NCBI RefSeq assembly: GCF_013408795.1
Contig: NZ_JACCCC010000001.1
Span: 682,001-746,000, forward strand
Reading direction: 5' to 3'
Origin: Spinactinospora alkalitolerans
Lineage (GTDB): Bacteria; Actinomycetota; Actinomycetes; Streptosporangiales; Streptosporangiaceae
DNA length: 64,000 bases
In this document: one piece after another, positions 1 through 10,410 of the stretch
How positions within the stretch are numbered: position 1 is the stretch's first letter
Layout of the letters: every line of letters starts with the position of its first letter
Program-made: the position numbers and the translations under genes
Notes under the pieces: model-generated
Told to the model about the DNA's origin: nothing
What the model saw: the letters and a program-made list of their open reading frames with translations, nothing else
Database searches by the model: none

Positions 1-2066
<2,066 letters not shown>

Positions 2067-2294
2067 ATCACCAGGTGGGGCGTGAGAAGTTGGACCGACA
2101 GTGCGGCGGGCGGGACGCGCGGGACTGGATCGGTTGGTTCCCCGCTCCTAGCCTACGTGGCACCCGGCACCGGCGACACACGGATTCCCCCCGTGCCCGC
2201 GGTGGACGATCGGCGGGGCCGACCACCAAGGCCAACGTCCGGCGACCGCGGGCTGTTCCCGGAGCGCCCTCACCGTCCTTTTCCGGACGCGTTC

Positions 2295-2300
2295 TAGAGT
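2295..2300 (+). promoter_or_regulatory. -10 box of a probable leaderless promoter
   Basis: TAGAGT lies exactly 7 nt before the ATG at 2308 and no SD precedes that ATG. A TANNNT box at this distance is the usual layout of leaderless actinobacterial transcripts, which would start at or next to the A of ATG. It also favours ATG 2308 over the in-frame GTG at 2299, which would lie upstream of the transcript start. No strong -35 is evident. Confidence 0.5.
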
Positions 2301-2307
2301 GACCCCC

Positions 2308-3798
2308 ATGAGCGGATCCGACCTGCCCACCCACACTCCCGGCCCCGAGGCGATGGCCCACCTGGAGCTGATCCTCAGCGGCTGCTACCCGCTGTCGGGG
2401 TTCATGACCGCGGCCGAGGCGAAGTCGGTGTGCGAGCACGGTCGGCTGCCCGAAGGCGCCGACTGGCCGGTGCCGGTCACGCTTCCGGTCCCCGACGAGT
2501 CGGCCGAGGCGGACCGCCTTCTGCTCACCGACCCCGAGGGCGCGCCGCTGGCCGAACTGGAGGTCGGTGAGCGCTGGTGGGCCGACGGTCGGCACCGGCT
2601 CGCCGGGAAGGTGCGCGCCGCGCGGCCGCCCGTGCACGGCGCGCTGCGGCACCTGCGCCTGGGCCCCGACCAGGTCCGTCAGCGGCGCGGAGCCTCGGCC
2701 GAACGCCCGCTGCTGGCGGTGGTGACCGCCCGGCCGCTGCACCACAGGGCGCTGTACCAGATCCGGGCCGCCGCCGAGGAGATCGGCGACAACGGCGCCG
2801 CCGACGTGCTCGTGCTCATCGACGCGCCCCTCGGCGACGAGGGCGCCGCGCCGGCCGTGCTCGCCACCGAGCCGATGCTGCCCTCCCCGACCGGGTTCGC
2901 GGTCGTGACGCTGCCCGGGGACCCGGCCTCGGAGGGCGCCCCGCTGCCGGCCTCGCGCCGCGACCTGCTCATCGCGCACGTCGCGGCGGCCTACGGCGCC
3001 ACGCACGTGCTGATCGAGCGCGGCGCCGGCCAGGAGGCGCGGGCCGTCGAGGGCGCGCCGATCCCGGTCGTGGTCCCCGCTCCGTGGAGCCACGACACCG
3101 ACGCCGACACGTGGCGGCGCACCGACCGGGTCGCCCCTGAGGCGGCGCGGGCCGAACTCGCCGACGCCGAGGTCGATGAGCTGCTCGCCCGCGGCGCCGG
3201 ACTGCCGGAGTGGTTCACGCCGCCGGCCGTCGCCGCCGAGCTGGCCAGGCGGCGCCCCGCGCGGACCCGGCGCGGCCTCACGCTGTTCTTCACCGGCCTG
3301 TCCGGTTCCGGCAAGTCGACGGTGGCGCGCGGCACGGCCGAGGCGGTGCGCGCGGCCGGCCGCACGGTGTCGCTCCTCGACGGCGACGTCGTGCGCCGCA
3401 TGCTGTCGGCGGGCCTGACGTTCTCGCGCGCCGACCGCGACCTCAACATCCGCCGGATCGGCTACGTCGCCGCCGAGATCACCCGCCACGGCGGCGTGGC
3501 GATCTGCGCGCCGATCGCCCCCTACGCCGCCACGCGGGCCGAGGTGCGCGCGATGGTGGAGGACAACGGCGACTTCCTGCTGATCCACGTGGCCACCCCG
3601 CTGGAGGTCTGCGAGGCCCGCGACCGCAAGGGCCTCTACGCCAAGGCCCGCGCGGGCGAGATCCCGGAGTTCACCGGCGTCTCCGACCCCTACGAGGAGC
3701 CGCGGGACGCAGACCTCGTCCTCGACACCAGCGGCGCGTCCGAGGAGGAGTCGGTCGCCGAGGTGGTCGCCGCGCTGCGCTCCGGCGGCTGGCTGTAG
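2308..3798 (+). CDS. APS kinase (CysC) with degenerate ATP-sulfurylase-like N-terminal domain
   Basis: Adenylyl-sulfate kinase phosphorylates APS to PAPS in sulfate assimilation. The C-terminal ~175 residues are a complete CysC domain: P-loop FTGLSGSGKSTVA, then LLDGDVVRRMLSAGLTFSR, the DLNIRRIGYVA segment and GLYAKARAGEIPEFTGVSDPYE. The first ~300 residues look like ATP sulfurylase (YPLSGFMT near the start), but the nucleotide-binding signatures are not intact: the QxRNPxHxxH region reads TARPLHHRALYQI and no GRDHAG motif is present, with IERGAGQEARAVEGAP at that place. Sulfurylase activity is therefore doubtful, and the N-terminal part may be structural or regulatory. The start is ATG 2308, supported by the leaderless promoter. 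The gene lies divergent from mfd and has no cysD/cysN neighbour. Confidence 0.88.
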   Translation: MSGSDLPTHTPGPEAMAHLELILSGCYPLSGFMTAAEAKSVCEHGRLPEGADWPVPVTLPVPDESAEADRLLLTDPEGAPLAELEVGERWWADGRHRLAGKVRAARPPVHGALRHLRLGPDQVRQRRGASAERPLLAVVTARPLHHRALYQIRAAAEEIGDNGAADVLVLIDAPLGDEGAAPAVLATEPMLPSPTGFAVVTLPGDPASEGAPLPASRRDLLIAHVAAAYGATHVLIERGAGQEARAVEGAPIPVVVPAPWSHDTDADTWRRTDRVAPEAARAELADAEVDELLARGAGLPEWFTPPAVAAELARRRPARTRRGLTLFFTGLSGSGKSTVARGTAEAVRAAGRTVSLLDGDVVRRMLSAGLTFSRADRDLNIRRIGYVAAEITRHGGVAICAPIAPYAATRAEVRAMVEDNGDFLLIHVATPLEVCEARDRKGLYAKARAGEIPEFTGVSDPYEEPRDADLVLDTSGASEEESVAEVVAALRSGGWL

Positions 3799-3965
3799 TC
3801 GCAGGGCCGCCGCGGCGGGTGGCGCGCGTTGCGTAACTTAGGGCACAGTGGCTGCCCGGGGCACGCCCGCCGACAGTGGCGGCCCCGTGCCCGCCGTCCG
3901 CGCCGCGCCTGCCGGGCCCACGGCCCGGCGGCCTCGGACGATCGTCGATCGAAAGGTTCCTCCTC

Positions 3966-4727
3966 GTGCGTCTCTCCTCCCCGCACCGCACGACCCTCCT
4001 GACCCTCGCGTCCGGGGCCGCCCTGGTCGCGCTCACCGGCTGCGGCATCTCACAGGCGGGCGCCGCCGCGGTCGTGGGCGGCGATCGGATCAGCACCGAG
4101 CAGATCCAGACCGACATCGCCTCCGTGGAGGAACTGGTCGCCGAGCAGCTCGGCCAGGAGGTCCCCGACAGCAACCGCGCCCAGTTGGCCAGCGAGATCG
4201 TGGCCAACCGGGTCCGCTTCACGCTGTTCGAGCAGATCGCCGAGGACAGGGGGATCGACATCGGGCGCGCGGCGGTCGACGCCGAGGTCGAGGACCAGGG
4301 CGGGATCGAGCCCCTCGCCCAGCAGGCCGGTACGGCGCAGGCGCGCGACCTGGCCATGTTCCTGCTGGTCCAGGAGGAGCTGGTCGACGCGGACGCCGAG
4401 GAGGTCGAGGCGCTCAGCGGGCAGATCCGCGAGCAGCAGCGGGAGGCCTACCGCGAGCAGTTGGAGGCCCAGGGCCTGCAGGGCGGCGAACTGGAGGAGC
4501 AGCTCGAGGCCGGCATGGCCCAGGTGGAGCCGCAGATCCGGGAGACGGCGCAGGGACAGTACCTGGGCGCCCAGGTCGAGCCCTACATCGAGCGGACCGA
4601 GATCGAGGTGAGCCCGCGCTACGGCACCATCGATCCGGCGACCCTGCAGGTCTTCCCCGGCGTCAGCGCGCTGTCGGCCCCCGAGACCCGGCCCGGGGCG
4701 CAGGTGCCGCCGGGCATGGGAGGCTGA
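3966..4727 (+). CDS. SurA-N-like lipoprotein
   Basis: A predicted exported lipoprotein of 253 residues. With the GTG start at 3966, preceded by SD GAAAGG at 3951-3956, the N-terminus carries basic residues, a hydrophobic stretch and the lipobox LVALTGC with Cys26 as the lipidation site. The mature part begins SQAGAAAVVGGDRISTEQIQ, a layout typical of the SurA/trigger-factor N-terminal chaperone domain (GGDRIS... then paired helices). It is followed by a Glu/Gln-rich helical region with coiled-coil character (around LSGQIREQQREAYREQLEA). No PPIase domain is seen. It stands 4 bp upstream of mazG, so the two are probably co-transcribed. Function is inferred: an envelope chaperone-like lipoprotein. 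Confidence 0.75.
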   Translation: MRLSSPHRTTLLTLASGAALVALTGCGISQAGAAAVVGGDRISTEQIQTDIASVEELVAEQLGQEVPDSNRAQLASEIVANRVRFTLFEQIAEDRGIDIGRAAVDAEVEDQGGIEPLAQQAGTAQARDLAMFLLVQEELVDADAEEVEALSGQIREQQREAYREQLEAQGLQGGELEEQLEAGMAQVEPQIRETAQGQYLGAQVEPYIERTEIEVSPRYGTIDPATLQVFPGVSALSAPETRPGAQVPPGMGG

Positions 4728-4731
4728 GTCC

Positions 4732-5454
4732 ATGAGTGAGGACATGCTCCCCGAGAAGCGCTCCGGCCACCGGGTGCTCGCGCTCGTCGAGGTGATGGAC
4801 ACCCTGCGGCGCGAATGCCCCTGGGACGCCGAGCAGACCCACGAATCGCTGGCCAAGTACCTGATCCAGGAGGCCTACGAGGCGCTGGAGACGATCGAGC
4901 AGGGCGACCTCGCCACGCTGCGCGAGGAGCTGGGCGACGTCCTGCTCCAGGTGGTCTTCCACGCCAGGGTCGCCGAGGAGCGCGGGGCCGACGGCTTCAC
5001 GATCGACGACGTCGCCGACGCCATCATCGACAAGCTGACCCGCAGGCACCCGCACGTCTTCGCCGATACCCGGGTCGAGGGCGTGGGCGACGTGCGCGCC
5101 AACTGGGAGACCATCAAGGCGGCCGAGCGCGCGGCGAAGGGCGAGCACGAGGCGTCGATCCTGGCGGGCGTCCCCTTCGGGCAGCCGGCGGCGCTGCTCG
5201 CCTACGAGCTGCAGAAGCGCGCCGTGCGCAACGGCCTGCCTCAGGACCTGGTCGCCGACGACGGCGAGGCCGGGGGAGAGCTGTTCGCCGCGATCGAGGC
5301 GGAGCGCCGCCGCGACGCCGACCCCGAGATGGACCTGCGCTCCGCCGCCCGCCGCTTCGACCATCGCCTGCGCGAGGCGGAGGCCAAGGCCAGAGCCGAC
5401 GGCCTCGACCCGCGCGCCCTCACCCCGGAGCAGTGGCGGGAGTACTGGGCCTAG
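4732..5454 (+). CDS. mazG: Nucleoside triphosphate pyrophosphohydrolase MazG
   Basis: MazG hydrolyses (d)NTPs to NMP and pyrophosphate and is a house-cleaning enzyme. The 240-residue protein has the MazG signatures: RRECPWDAEQTHESLAKYL followed by EEAYE-type helix QEAYEALETIEQGD, the metal-binding EELGDVLLQVVFHA, and later DKLTRRHPHVFAD with NWETIK. The second MazG-like half is shorter than in the E. coli protein, as is usual in actinobacteria. Start ATG 4732 follows the lipoprotein stop by 4 nt. The 3' end overlaps the convergent membrane protein gene by 4 bp. Position between mfd and eno matches Mycobacterium. Confidence 0.95.
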   Translation: MSEDMLPEKRSGHRVLALVEVMDTLRRECPWDAEQTHESLAKYLIQEAYEALETIEQGDLATLREELGDVLLQVVFHARVAEERGADGFTIDDVADAIIDKLTRRHPHVFADTRVEGVGDVRANWETIKAAERAAKGEHEASILAGVPFGQPAALLAYELQKRAVRNGLPQDLVADDGEAGGELFAAIEAERRRDADPEMDLRSAARRFDHRLREAEAKARADGLDPRALTPEQWREYWA

Positions 5455-5861
5455 GAACGGCGCGGGCGCCGTCGGCGCCGTTCACGCCGCTCCGTCAGGA
5501 ACTTCCGCGAACCGCGCTGGAAGATCAGCACCAGGCCCGCGATCGGGAAGAGCAGCCCGATCAGCGCCAGCGGATCGCCGCCGCCCAGGCGGGCGAGCTC
5601 CCCGATCAGCACGACGACGTGCACGGCGATGACGCCGACGCGCACCCAGCGCATCCGGGTGCGCAGCCTGACCGCGAGGACCGCGCACACCGCTCCGAGC
5701 GCCGTTTCGGGCAGGGCGTAGCCGACGGCCTGGAACACCCCGCCACCCGCGGAGTCGAGCAGCGTCACCCACGCGTTCATCCAGGTGATGACGGCCACCA
5801 CCCACAACAGCACCCGCTGGGCGCGGACGGAGCGGGGAGGTGTGTCGGCTCGCGTCTTCAT
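5451..5861 (-). CDS. Small four-helix membrane protein, function unknown
   Basis: A 136-residue protein with four hydrophobic segments: near RVLLWVVAVITWMNAWVTLL, VGYALPETALGAVCAVLAV, VGVIAVHVVVLIGELA and LALIGLLFPIAGLVLIF. It ends in a highly basic tail (RERRRRRPRRS) expected in the cytoplasm. No catalytic motif was recognised. It is convergent with mazG, sharing 4 bp at the 3' ends, and begins near the low-GC region holding the toxin island. The ATG at 5861 is the first in frame. Confidence 0.7.
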   Translation of the reverse strand: MKTRADTPPRSVRAQRVLLWVVAVITWMNAWVTLLDSAGGGVFQAVGYALPETALGAVCAVLAVRLRTRMRWVRVGVIAVHVVVLIGELARLGGGDPLALIGLLFPIAGLVLIFQRGSRKFLTERRERRRRRPRRS

Positions 5862-5918
5862 TCCAGCCTCTTCGCTCGGTGGTGTTCTTCTCCGCCCCTG
5901 TGGTGCCGTCTTCGCTGC

Positions 5919-6308
5919 TCAGGTTTGGTGCTCGGTACCGGACCTCCGCGTATTAGCGTACTGCGTAATGATATCCGCGGCGCCGCGAGCATTCCCTCTC
6001 TCCTGTAGAAATTCGTCGATTAAGGAGAAGAGTTTTTCAGTGGCTTTTCTATCGTTTTCTTCGCTAAGATCGTCCAGGCCTCGCGGTCTCATATCCGGGA
6101 AAGTGACTCTCAAGACAAGTGCGGGCCATGACAGGCTGGCGCTGCATTCGGCCTTCAGGGCGAGCCACTGCGGAAAACCGATCAGGAGTCCGCCATTATT
6201 GATGGCGTCGCACCCTGCCATGAATACCACGGCATCCCGGTAGGTGCCCCTGAGGAAGTAAGCATTCGGACGCCTGTGGACGTCTGCAAACAGGGTGCGG
6301 TAGTCCAT
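5919..6308 (-). CDS. Putative immunity protein for the adjacent Hint/papain-like toxin
   Basis: A 129-residue soluble protein with no family I recognise. It starts MDYRTLFADVHRRPNAYFLR and contains a Trp/Gly-rich middle (GGLLIGFPQWLALKAE) and an acidic helical C-terminus (LDDLSEENDRKATEKLF). It begins 12 nt after the toxin stop codon on the same strand, the usual position of an immunity gene in polymorphic toxin loci. An SD-like GAGAG precedes ATG 6308. The base composition is visibly AT-richer than the surrounding genes (TTA, AAT, ATT and AGA codons occur), which suggests recent horizontal transfer. Immunity function is inferred from position only. Confidence 0.6.
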   Translation of the reverse strand: MDYRTLFADVHRRPNAYFLRGTYRDAVVFMAGCDAINNGGLLIGFPQWLALKAECSASLSWPALVLRVTFPDMRPRGLDDLSEENDRKATEKLFSLIDEFLQERGNARGAADIITQYANTRRSGTEHQT

Positions 6309-6320
6309 CAGGAGCTCTCT

Positions 6321-8123
6321 TTAGTCAGGGGGATCCGTGAATTGAAGGTCCTCGCCGTACTGCCAGTTTTCCAGGTAATCATCGATGGGTTCGCCGTAGC
6401 GTCCGGTCCACGCATCGTAGACTCTCCCATCCTTCACGACGACCCAATGTTCGCTCCACATTGTATCCTCTCCTCGGTATTGACCGAGGCCTGGAGCTCC
6501 GTATCCGTCTCTGATTACCCTTACTTCCCCACCGATCTCTGACTGGATTTCTGCCGCAACGTCCTCACAGCCACTGCTGTTGCAGATTTCTGACGGGTCT
6601 CTGGGCTCCCAGTCCTCCCCCAGGTCTCCGCACTCTTCTCCGTCGTTGTGTACGAGTACGTCGGCCGATCCGACGGAGACGTGGTAGGTGTGCAGGTCGG
6701 CGACGGTGAGGTTGTGGACCTGCTGGTCCGGTGCGGTCCAGGTGGCCACGGCCGACACCTGGGCCCAGGAGCCGGCGCCGGTCTGCAGCCAGGTGCCCGG
6801 CTGCAGTTCGCCGGCCTCGATCCACGCGCCGTACTGCGGCGCCCAGAAGGGGTGGCCGTCGGTGGCGGTGACGGTGTCGGTGGAGCCGTCCTCGGCGGTC
6901 ACGGTGACCTCGACGATCTCCTTCTCGCCGTCGCCGGTGATCAGGTCGGTGACCTCGCGCGGTCCGCTCTCGCCGGTCTCCGGGTCACCGGCCCAGACCT
7001 CGTTGCCGACGGCCACCTCCTGGATCGGCAGGTATCCGCCGTCGGCCATCAGCACGAGGGTGCCCGGTACGAAGCTGTTCGGATCGCAGGCCCCGGGTCT
7101 GTTCTCGTCTCTTTCCTCCTCCGGCGGCGGATCGTCCTCGTCCTCGCCGTCGGAGTCCGACCCGTTGCCGTTTCCGTTGCCGTTTCCGCTGTCGGGTCCG
7201 TCATCGTCCCCGAGCCCCTTGAGGAGCTTGAAGGGTTTCAGGATCCCCCCGATGGCGGCGGGCAGGCTGTATCCGATGTTGCCCCAGAGGCCGCCCTGCT
7301 CCGACGCCTCCTCGAAGGGCTCGGTGAAGCCGTCCCACATCTGCCCGAGGGTGGTGAGCGGGCTCTGGGTGAAGATCGTCCCGACCCCCGACCAGGTGTC
7401 CCTGAAGTCGTCGTGGCTGCAGAGGTGGACGAGGCAGCCCGCCGAGGTGATGCTCTCGCCGACGTCGTTGACGCCCTTGAGGAAGCCGCCGCCGAGCTTG
7501 CAGACGCCGTCGAAGATCCCGCAGTCCCAGTTGTAGTTGCCGCGGTCCTGGAAACCGAACCAGGGCATGTCGCCGCTCGGGCAGCCGTAGCCCCAGAAGC
7601 AGTCCTCGTTCCACCAGCCGTTCTCGTCGTTGTCGTCCTCGCCGCCCCCGTCCGATCCGGGGTTGTCGACGGGAACGATGTCGGGGCCGCCGGCGGCGGG
7701 GGCGTCGTTGTCGGCGTAGGTGAGCTGGAACGTCTGGGGGTCCCCGGTCACCGCGGGGAGGAATCCTTCGGACAGGAAATCGGCGGGGTCCCCGAGAGAG
7801 TCGTCACCGGGCTGGAGCGGCTCGCCGGACTGGGCGGGTTCGCCCGGGGTGTTCTCGCCGCTCTGGCCCGGATCGCCCGATTCGGGCCGAGGTCCGTCGG
7901 CGACGTCGACGTCGGGGTTCGCGGGATCGTCGGGGTTGAGCGCCCGGTCCACGGCCTCGCCGAGACCGGTGGCGATCTGCTGGGCCACGCCGGAACCGAT
8001 GACGGCCGCGGCTATCGCGGCGACCAGCAGGATGACCGCGGCGTATTCGAGTAGCGATGCACCGCGTTCCGGATCGTGAATCTTCCGCAGCACCCGAATC
8101 GCCGTCCCGTCGCTGGAGTCCAT
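6321..8123 (-). CDS. Polymorphic toxin: Flp-pilin-like leader, Hint domain, papain-like C-terminal toxin
   Basis: With ATG 8123 the protein has 600 residues (an in-frame TTG at 8183 would add 20). Residues 1-21 form a short basic leader ending ERG, followed at once by ASLLEYAAVILLVAAIAAA: Glu +5 and Tyr +6 after the Gly are the class III (Flp/type IVb prepilin) signal. An acidic Pro/Gly linker and a Trp/Cys-rich region follow. Residues ~346-493 are a pretoxin Hint domain, starting CDPNSFVPGTLVLMADG, with ATDGHPFW inside and ending VLVHN. The last 107 residues carry a possible papain-like triad: Cys519 (GCEDVAAEI), His559 (SEHWVVV), Asp570 (VYDAWTG). Hint autoproteolysis would release this domain. 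The last ~300 bases are AT-richer than the rest, as expected for an exchangeable toxin cassette. The putative immunity gene follows. Activity and secretion route are inferred. Confidence 0.82.
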   Translation of the reverse strand: MDSSDGTAIRVLRKIHDPERGASLLEYAAVILLVAAIAAAVIGSGVAQQIATGLGEAVDRALNPDDPANPDVDVADGPRPESGDPGQSGENTPGEPAQSGEPLQPGDDSLGDPADFLSEGFLPAVTGDPQTFQLTYADNDAPAAGGPDIVPVDNPGSDGGGEDDNDENGWWNEDCFWGYGCPSGDMPWFGFQDRGNYNWDCGIFDGVCKLGGGFLKGVNDVGESITSAGCLVHLCSHDDFRDTWSGVGTIFTQSPLTTLGQMWDGFTEPFEEASEQGGLWGNIGYSLPAAIGGILKPFKLLKGLGDDDGPDSGNGNGNGNGSDSDGEDEDDPPPEEERDENRPGACDPNSFVPGTLVLMADGGYLPIQEVAVGNEVWAGDPETGESGPREVTDLITGDGEKEIVEVTVTAEDGSTDTVTATDGHPFWAPQYGAWIEAGELQPGTWLQTGAGSWAQVSAVATWTAPDQQVHNLTVADLHTYHVSVGSADVLVHNDGEECGDLGEDWEPRDPSEICNSSGCEDVAAEIQSEIGGEVRVIRDGYGAPGLGQYRGEDTMWSEHWVVVKDGRVYDAWTGRYGEPIDDYLENWQYGEDLQFTDPPD

Positions 8124-8244
8124 GGACGAACCGGTCGAGAGTAGCGAAAGCGAGGAAGGCGGGAACAGAGCCCAGAGGCTCAATTATGTGCGCGAAAACG
8201 TCTGGAACGGGCCCTGATGCAGGGCCCGGATTGGGTCCTGAGGC

Positions 8245-8640
8245 CTAAGATCGCGGCTCGCGCACCGCGGCCCGGTGGCCGTGGAAGTACCGCAGCGACT
8301 GCGGGAGCAGGACGAGAATCAGCGTGGGGACCGTGATCACCAGTTGAGCGATCACCGGGACCCCGCCGCCGGACATGGAGACCACGTGCTGGTAGCTGCC
8401 GATCAGCTGCCCCGCGACGACGGCGGCGAACACCCACCAGCCGCCCCGGCGCAGCAGGATCGCGCCGATCAGGGAGAGCACGCCGGGCAGCACCAGCCAG
8501 GCCAGCACGCCCAGGACGGCGAAGGTGAGCGGCCCCCTCGCGCCGAGGGGCAGTACGACGATGCCCAGCACGGTCGTCACGCCGGTGAAGTACAGCAGCA
8601 CGCGGGCGACGTGCAGCACGATCGGGAACCGGCGCTCCAT
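8245..8640 (-). CDS. Four-helix integral membrane protein, function unknown
   Basis: With ATG 8640 the protein has 131 residues (MERRFPIVLHVARVLLYF). GGAAGG lies 7 nt upstream of this ATG, which decides it over upstream in-frame starts. Four transmembrane segments are evident: VARVLLYFTGVTTVLGIVV, LTFAVLGVLAWLVLPGVLSL, WWVFAAVVAGQLIGS and AQLVITVPTLILVLLPQSL. It ends with a basic tail. No conserved catalytic residues were recognised. It is transcribed away from the FtsW-like gene, separated by an intergenic repeat (8747-8800), and stands just upstream of the toxin gene on the same strand, 121 bp away. Confidence 0.68.
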   Translation of the reverse strand: MERRFPIVLHVARVLLYFTGVTTVLGIVVLPLGARGPLTFAVLGVLAWLVLPGVLSLIGAILLRRGGWWVFAAVVAGQLIGSYQHVVSMSGGGVPVIAQLVITVPTLILVLLPQSLRYFHGHRAAVREPRS

Positions 8641-8746
8641 GTCGGGACCTTCCATCGGTGATCGGGGGAGGTTCTTCGCGAATGTAGCGCAAAGGTAGCT
8701 CATCGAACTCTGACCATCGCGTTCATGAGGTGGCATCTCAGGGCTC

Positions 8747-8800
8747 GGACTCGCCGTGCCGTCGGCGCTGCGCGCACTGCGGCGGCCAAACCCCGGTATG
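8747..8800 (+). repeat. Dispersed ~55-bp intergenic repeat, family A, copy 1
   Basis: Core GTCGGCGCTGCGCGCACTGC at 8761-8780 followed by GGCGGCCAAACCCC. The same core recurs at 26269-26317, 34459-34514 (reverse), and in diverged form at 22541-22582, 26161-26213 (reverse) and 45427-45484. All copies lie between genes. Confidence 0.75.
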
Positions 8801-8821
8801 CGTCCGGCCGTCGGGCACCGG

Positions 8822-10270
8822 TCAGCGGCGCCGGCCGGTCGTGTGGTCGGCCGCGTCCTCGGGCCGCCCTCCCAGCCGCATCGCCTCGGTGGGGTGCTCG
8901 TCGTGCTGGAGGGGCGGGGGAGCCGGGCGGCGCACCGTGTCGCTCATCCGCAGCAGCAGGCCGATGATGATCCAGCTCGACATGAGCGACGAGCCTCCGG
9001 CGGACATGAACGGGGTGGTCATGCCGGTGAGGGGGATGAGCCGGGTGACCCCGCCCAGGACGACGAAGACCTGGAAGGCGAACAGGAACCCCAGGCCGGC
9101 GGCCGTCATCTTCACGAACAGCTCCGGCGAGGCCAGTGCCAGCCGGAAGCAGCGTTCCACCAGCAGGAACAGCAGCACGACGACCGCCATCAGCCCGGCG
9201 AGGCCCAGCTTCTCGCCCACGGAGACCAGGATCAGGTCGCTGTCGGCCGCGAAGATCGACTGGGCCCGGCCCGCGCCGAAGCCGGTGCCGAGCAGGCCGC
9301 CGTCGGCGAGCGCGAACAGGCTCTGGACGAGCTGGTGGCTGCCGCCGGCCTCGCGGTAGACCTCCGGGTCGAAGGGGTCCAGCCAGATGGTGACCCGCTG
9401 CTGGACGTGCCAGAACATCAGCCAGGCGACGTAGGCGCCGGCCAGGAACAGGGCCAGGCCGATCGCGATCCATGACTTGCGCTGGGTGGCGACGTAGAGC
9501 ATGGCCAGGAACAGGCCGAACAGCAGCAGCGACGTCCCGAGGTCCCTGGTGCCGACCAGCAGCAGGATGGCCAGGCCCCAGGCCGCCATCATCGGTCCCA
9601 TGTCCTGGATCCGCGGCAGGCTGAAGACCTTCACCGGGCCGACCATCACCCGCCGCACCGCGAACGACAGGGCACCGCGCTTCATGACCAGGTAGGAGGC
9701 GAGGAAGAGGACCAGCGTGATCTTGGCGAACTCCGAGGGCTGCACGGTGAGCCCGCCGAAGCCGATCCAGCGCCGGGCGCCGTAGAACTCCAGGCCTATG
9801 AACGGCGCGATGGGGATCGCGATCAGCAGGATCGATGCGGCCGCCATCAGGTAGGGGTAGCGCTGGAGCCTGCGCGGTCGGCGGACCGTGGCCAGCACGA
9901 CCAGGCACGTGGTCATCCCGATCGCCGTCCACAGCAGTTGGCGGTCGACCTCGGTGCCGGCGTCCGGCCCGTCGGCGTTGAGGGCCCAGACCATGACCAG
10001 GCCCGTCCCGTTGAGGACCAGCGCCAGCGGGAGGACGAGCGGGTCGGCCCACGGCGCGGCGAAGCGCAGCACCACGTGCAGGAGCAGCGCCAGGGCCCCG
10101 AACGTCGCGGAGTACACGCCCAGCGCCGTGGGGACGCCGCCGGTCAGCGCCAGGCCGGCCCAGGCGAAGCCGCCGACGAACAGCGCGATGGCCACGAGCA
10201 TAAGGGCCAGCTCGGCGTTGCGCCGTTTGACCGGCGGAAACGCGGCGTCGGCCGGCGCGCGGTTCACCAT
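8822..10270 (-). CDS. FtsW/RodA/SpoVE-family glycosyltransferase
   Basis: A SEDS-family peptidoglycan polymerase that works with a class B PBP in elongation or division. The 482-residue protein from ATG 10270 (GGTGG just upstream) has about ten to twelve membrane helices and the family hallmarks: FYGARRWIGFGGLTVQPSEF with the PSE/K region, TRDLGTSLLLFGLFLAML, GGSHQLVQSLFALADGGLLG and the C-terminal GMTTPFMSAGGSSLMSSW. An upstream GTG at 10390 would add a low-complexity Arg/Ala extension and is less likely. The gene stands alone, not in the pknAB/pbpA operon where the actinobacterial rodA usually lies, so it may be a paralogue. Which SEDS subtype it is cannot be told from sequence alone. Confidence 0.9.
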   Translation of the reverse strand: MVNRAPADAAFPPVKRRNAELALMLVAIALFVGGFAWAGLALTGGVPTALGVYSATFGALALLLHVVLRFAAPWADPLVLPLALVLNGTGLVMVWALNADGPDAGTEVDRQLLWTAIGMTTCLVVLATVRRPRRLQRYPYLMAAASILLIAIPIAPFIGLEFYGARRWIGFGGLTVQPSEFAKITLVLFLASYLVMKRGALSFAVRRVMVGPVKVFSLPRIQDMGPMMAAWGLAILLLVGTRDLGTSLLLFGLFLAMLYVATQRKSWIAIGLALFLAGAYVAWLMFWHVQQRVTIWLDPFDPEVYREAGGSHQLVQSLFALADGGLLGTGFGAGRAQSIFAADSDLILVSVGEKLGLAGLMAVVVLLFLLVERCFRLALASPELFVKMTAAGLGFLFAFQVFVVLGGVTRLIPLTGMTTPFMSAGGSSLMSSWIIIGLLLRMSDTVRRPAPPPLQHDEHPTEAMRLGGRPEDAADHTTGRRR

Positions 10271-10410
10271 CGCCCACCACCAGGGGCGCCGTGCCCGTGC
10301 GGTCCCGTCCGCTCCGGGCCGTCCCTCCTCGTCGTCCCCACAGGTTCCTCCGACCGCGCGGGCGCGCGGTGCTCGGGCGCGAACCCCCACATGGGTTGAC
10401 GCGCCTGCGT

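Noticed and set aside
8124-8183. TTG-started N-terminal extension of the Hint toxin
   Set aside because: It would put 20 residues before a complete pilin-like leader and has no SD. The ATG at 8123 gives a leader of typical length.
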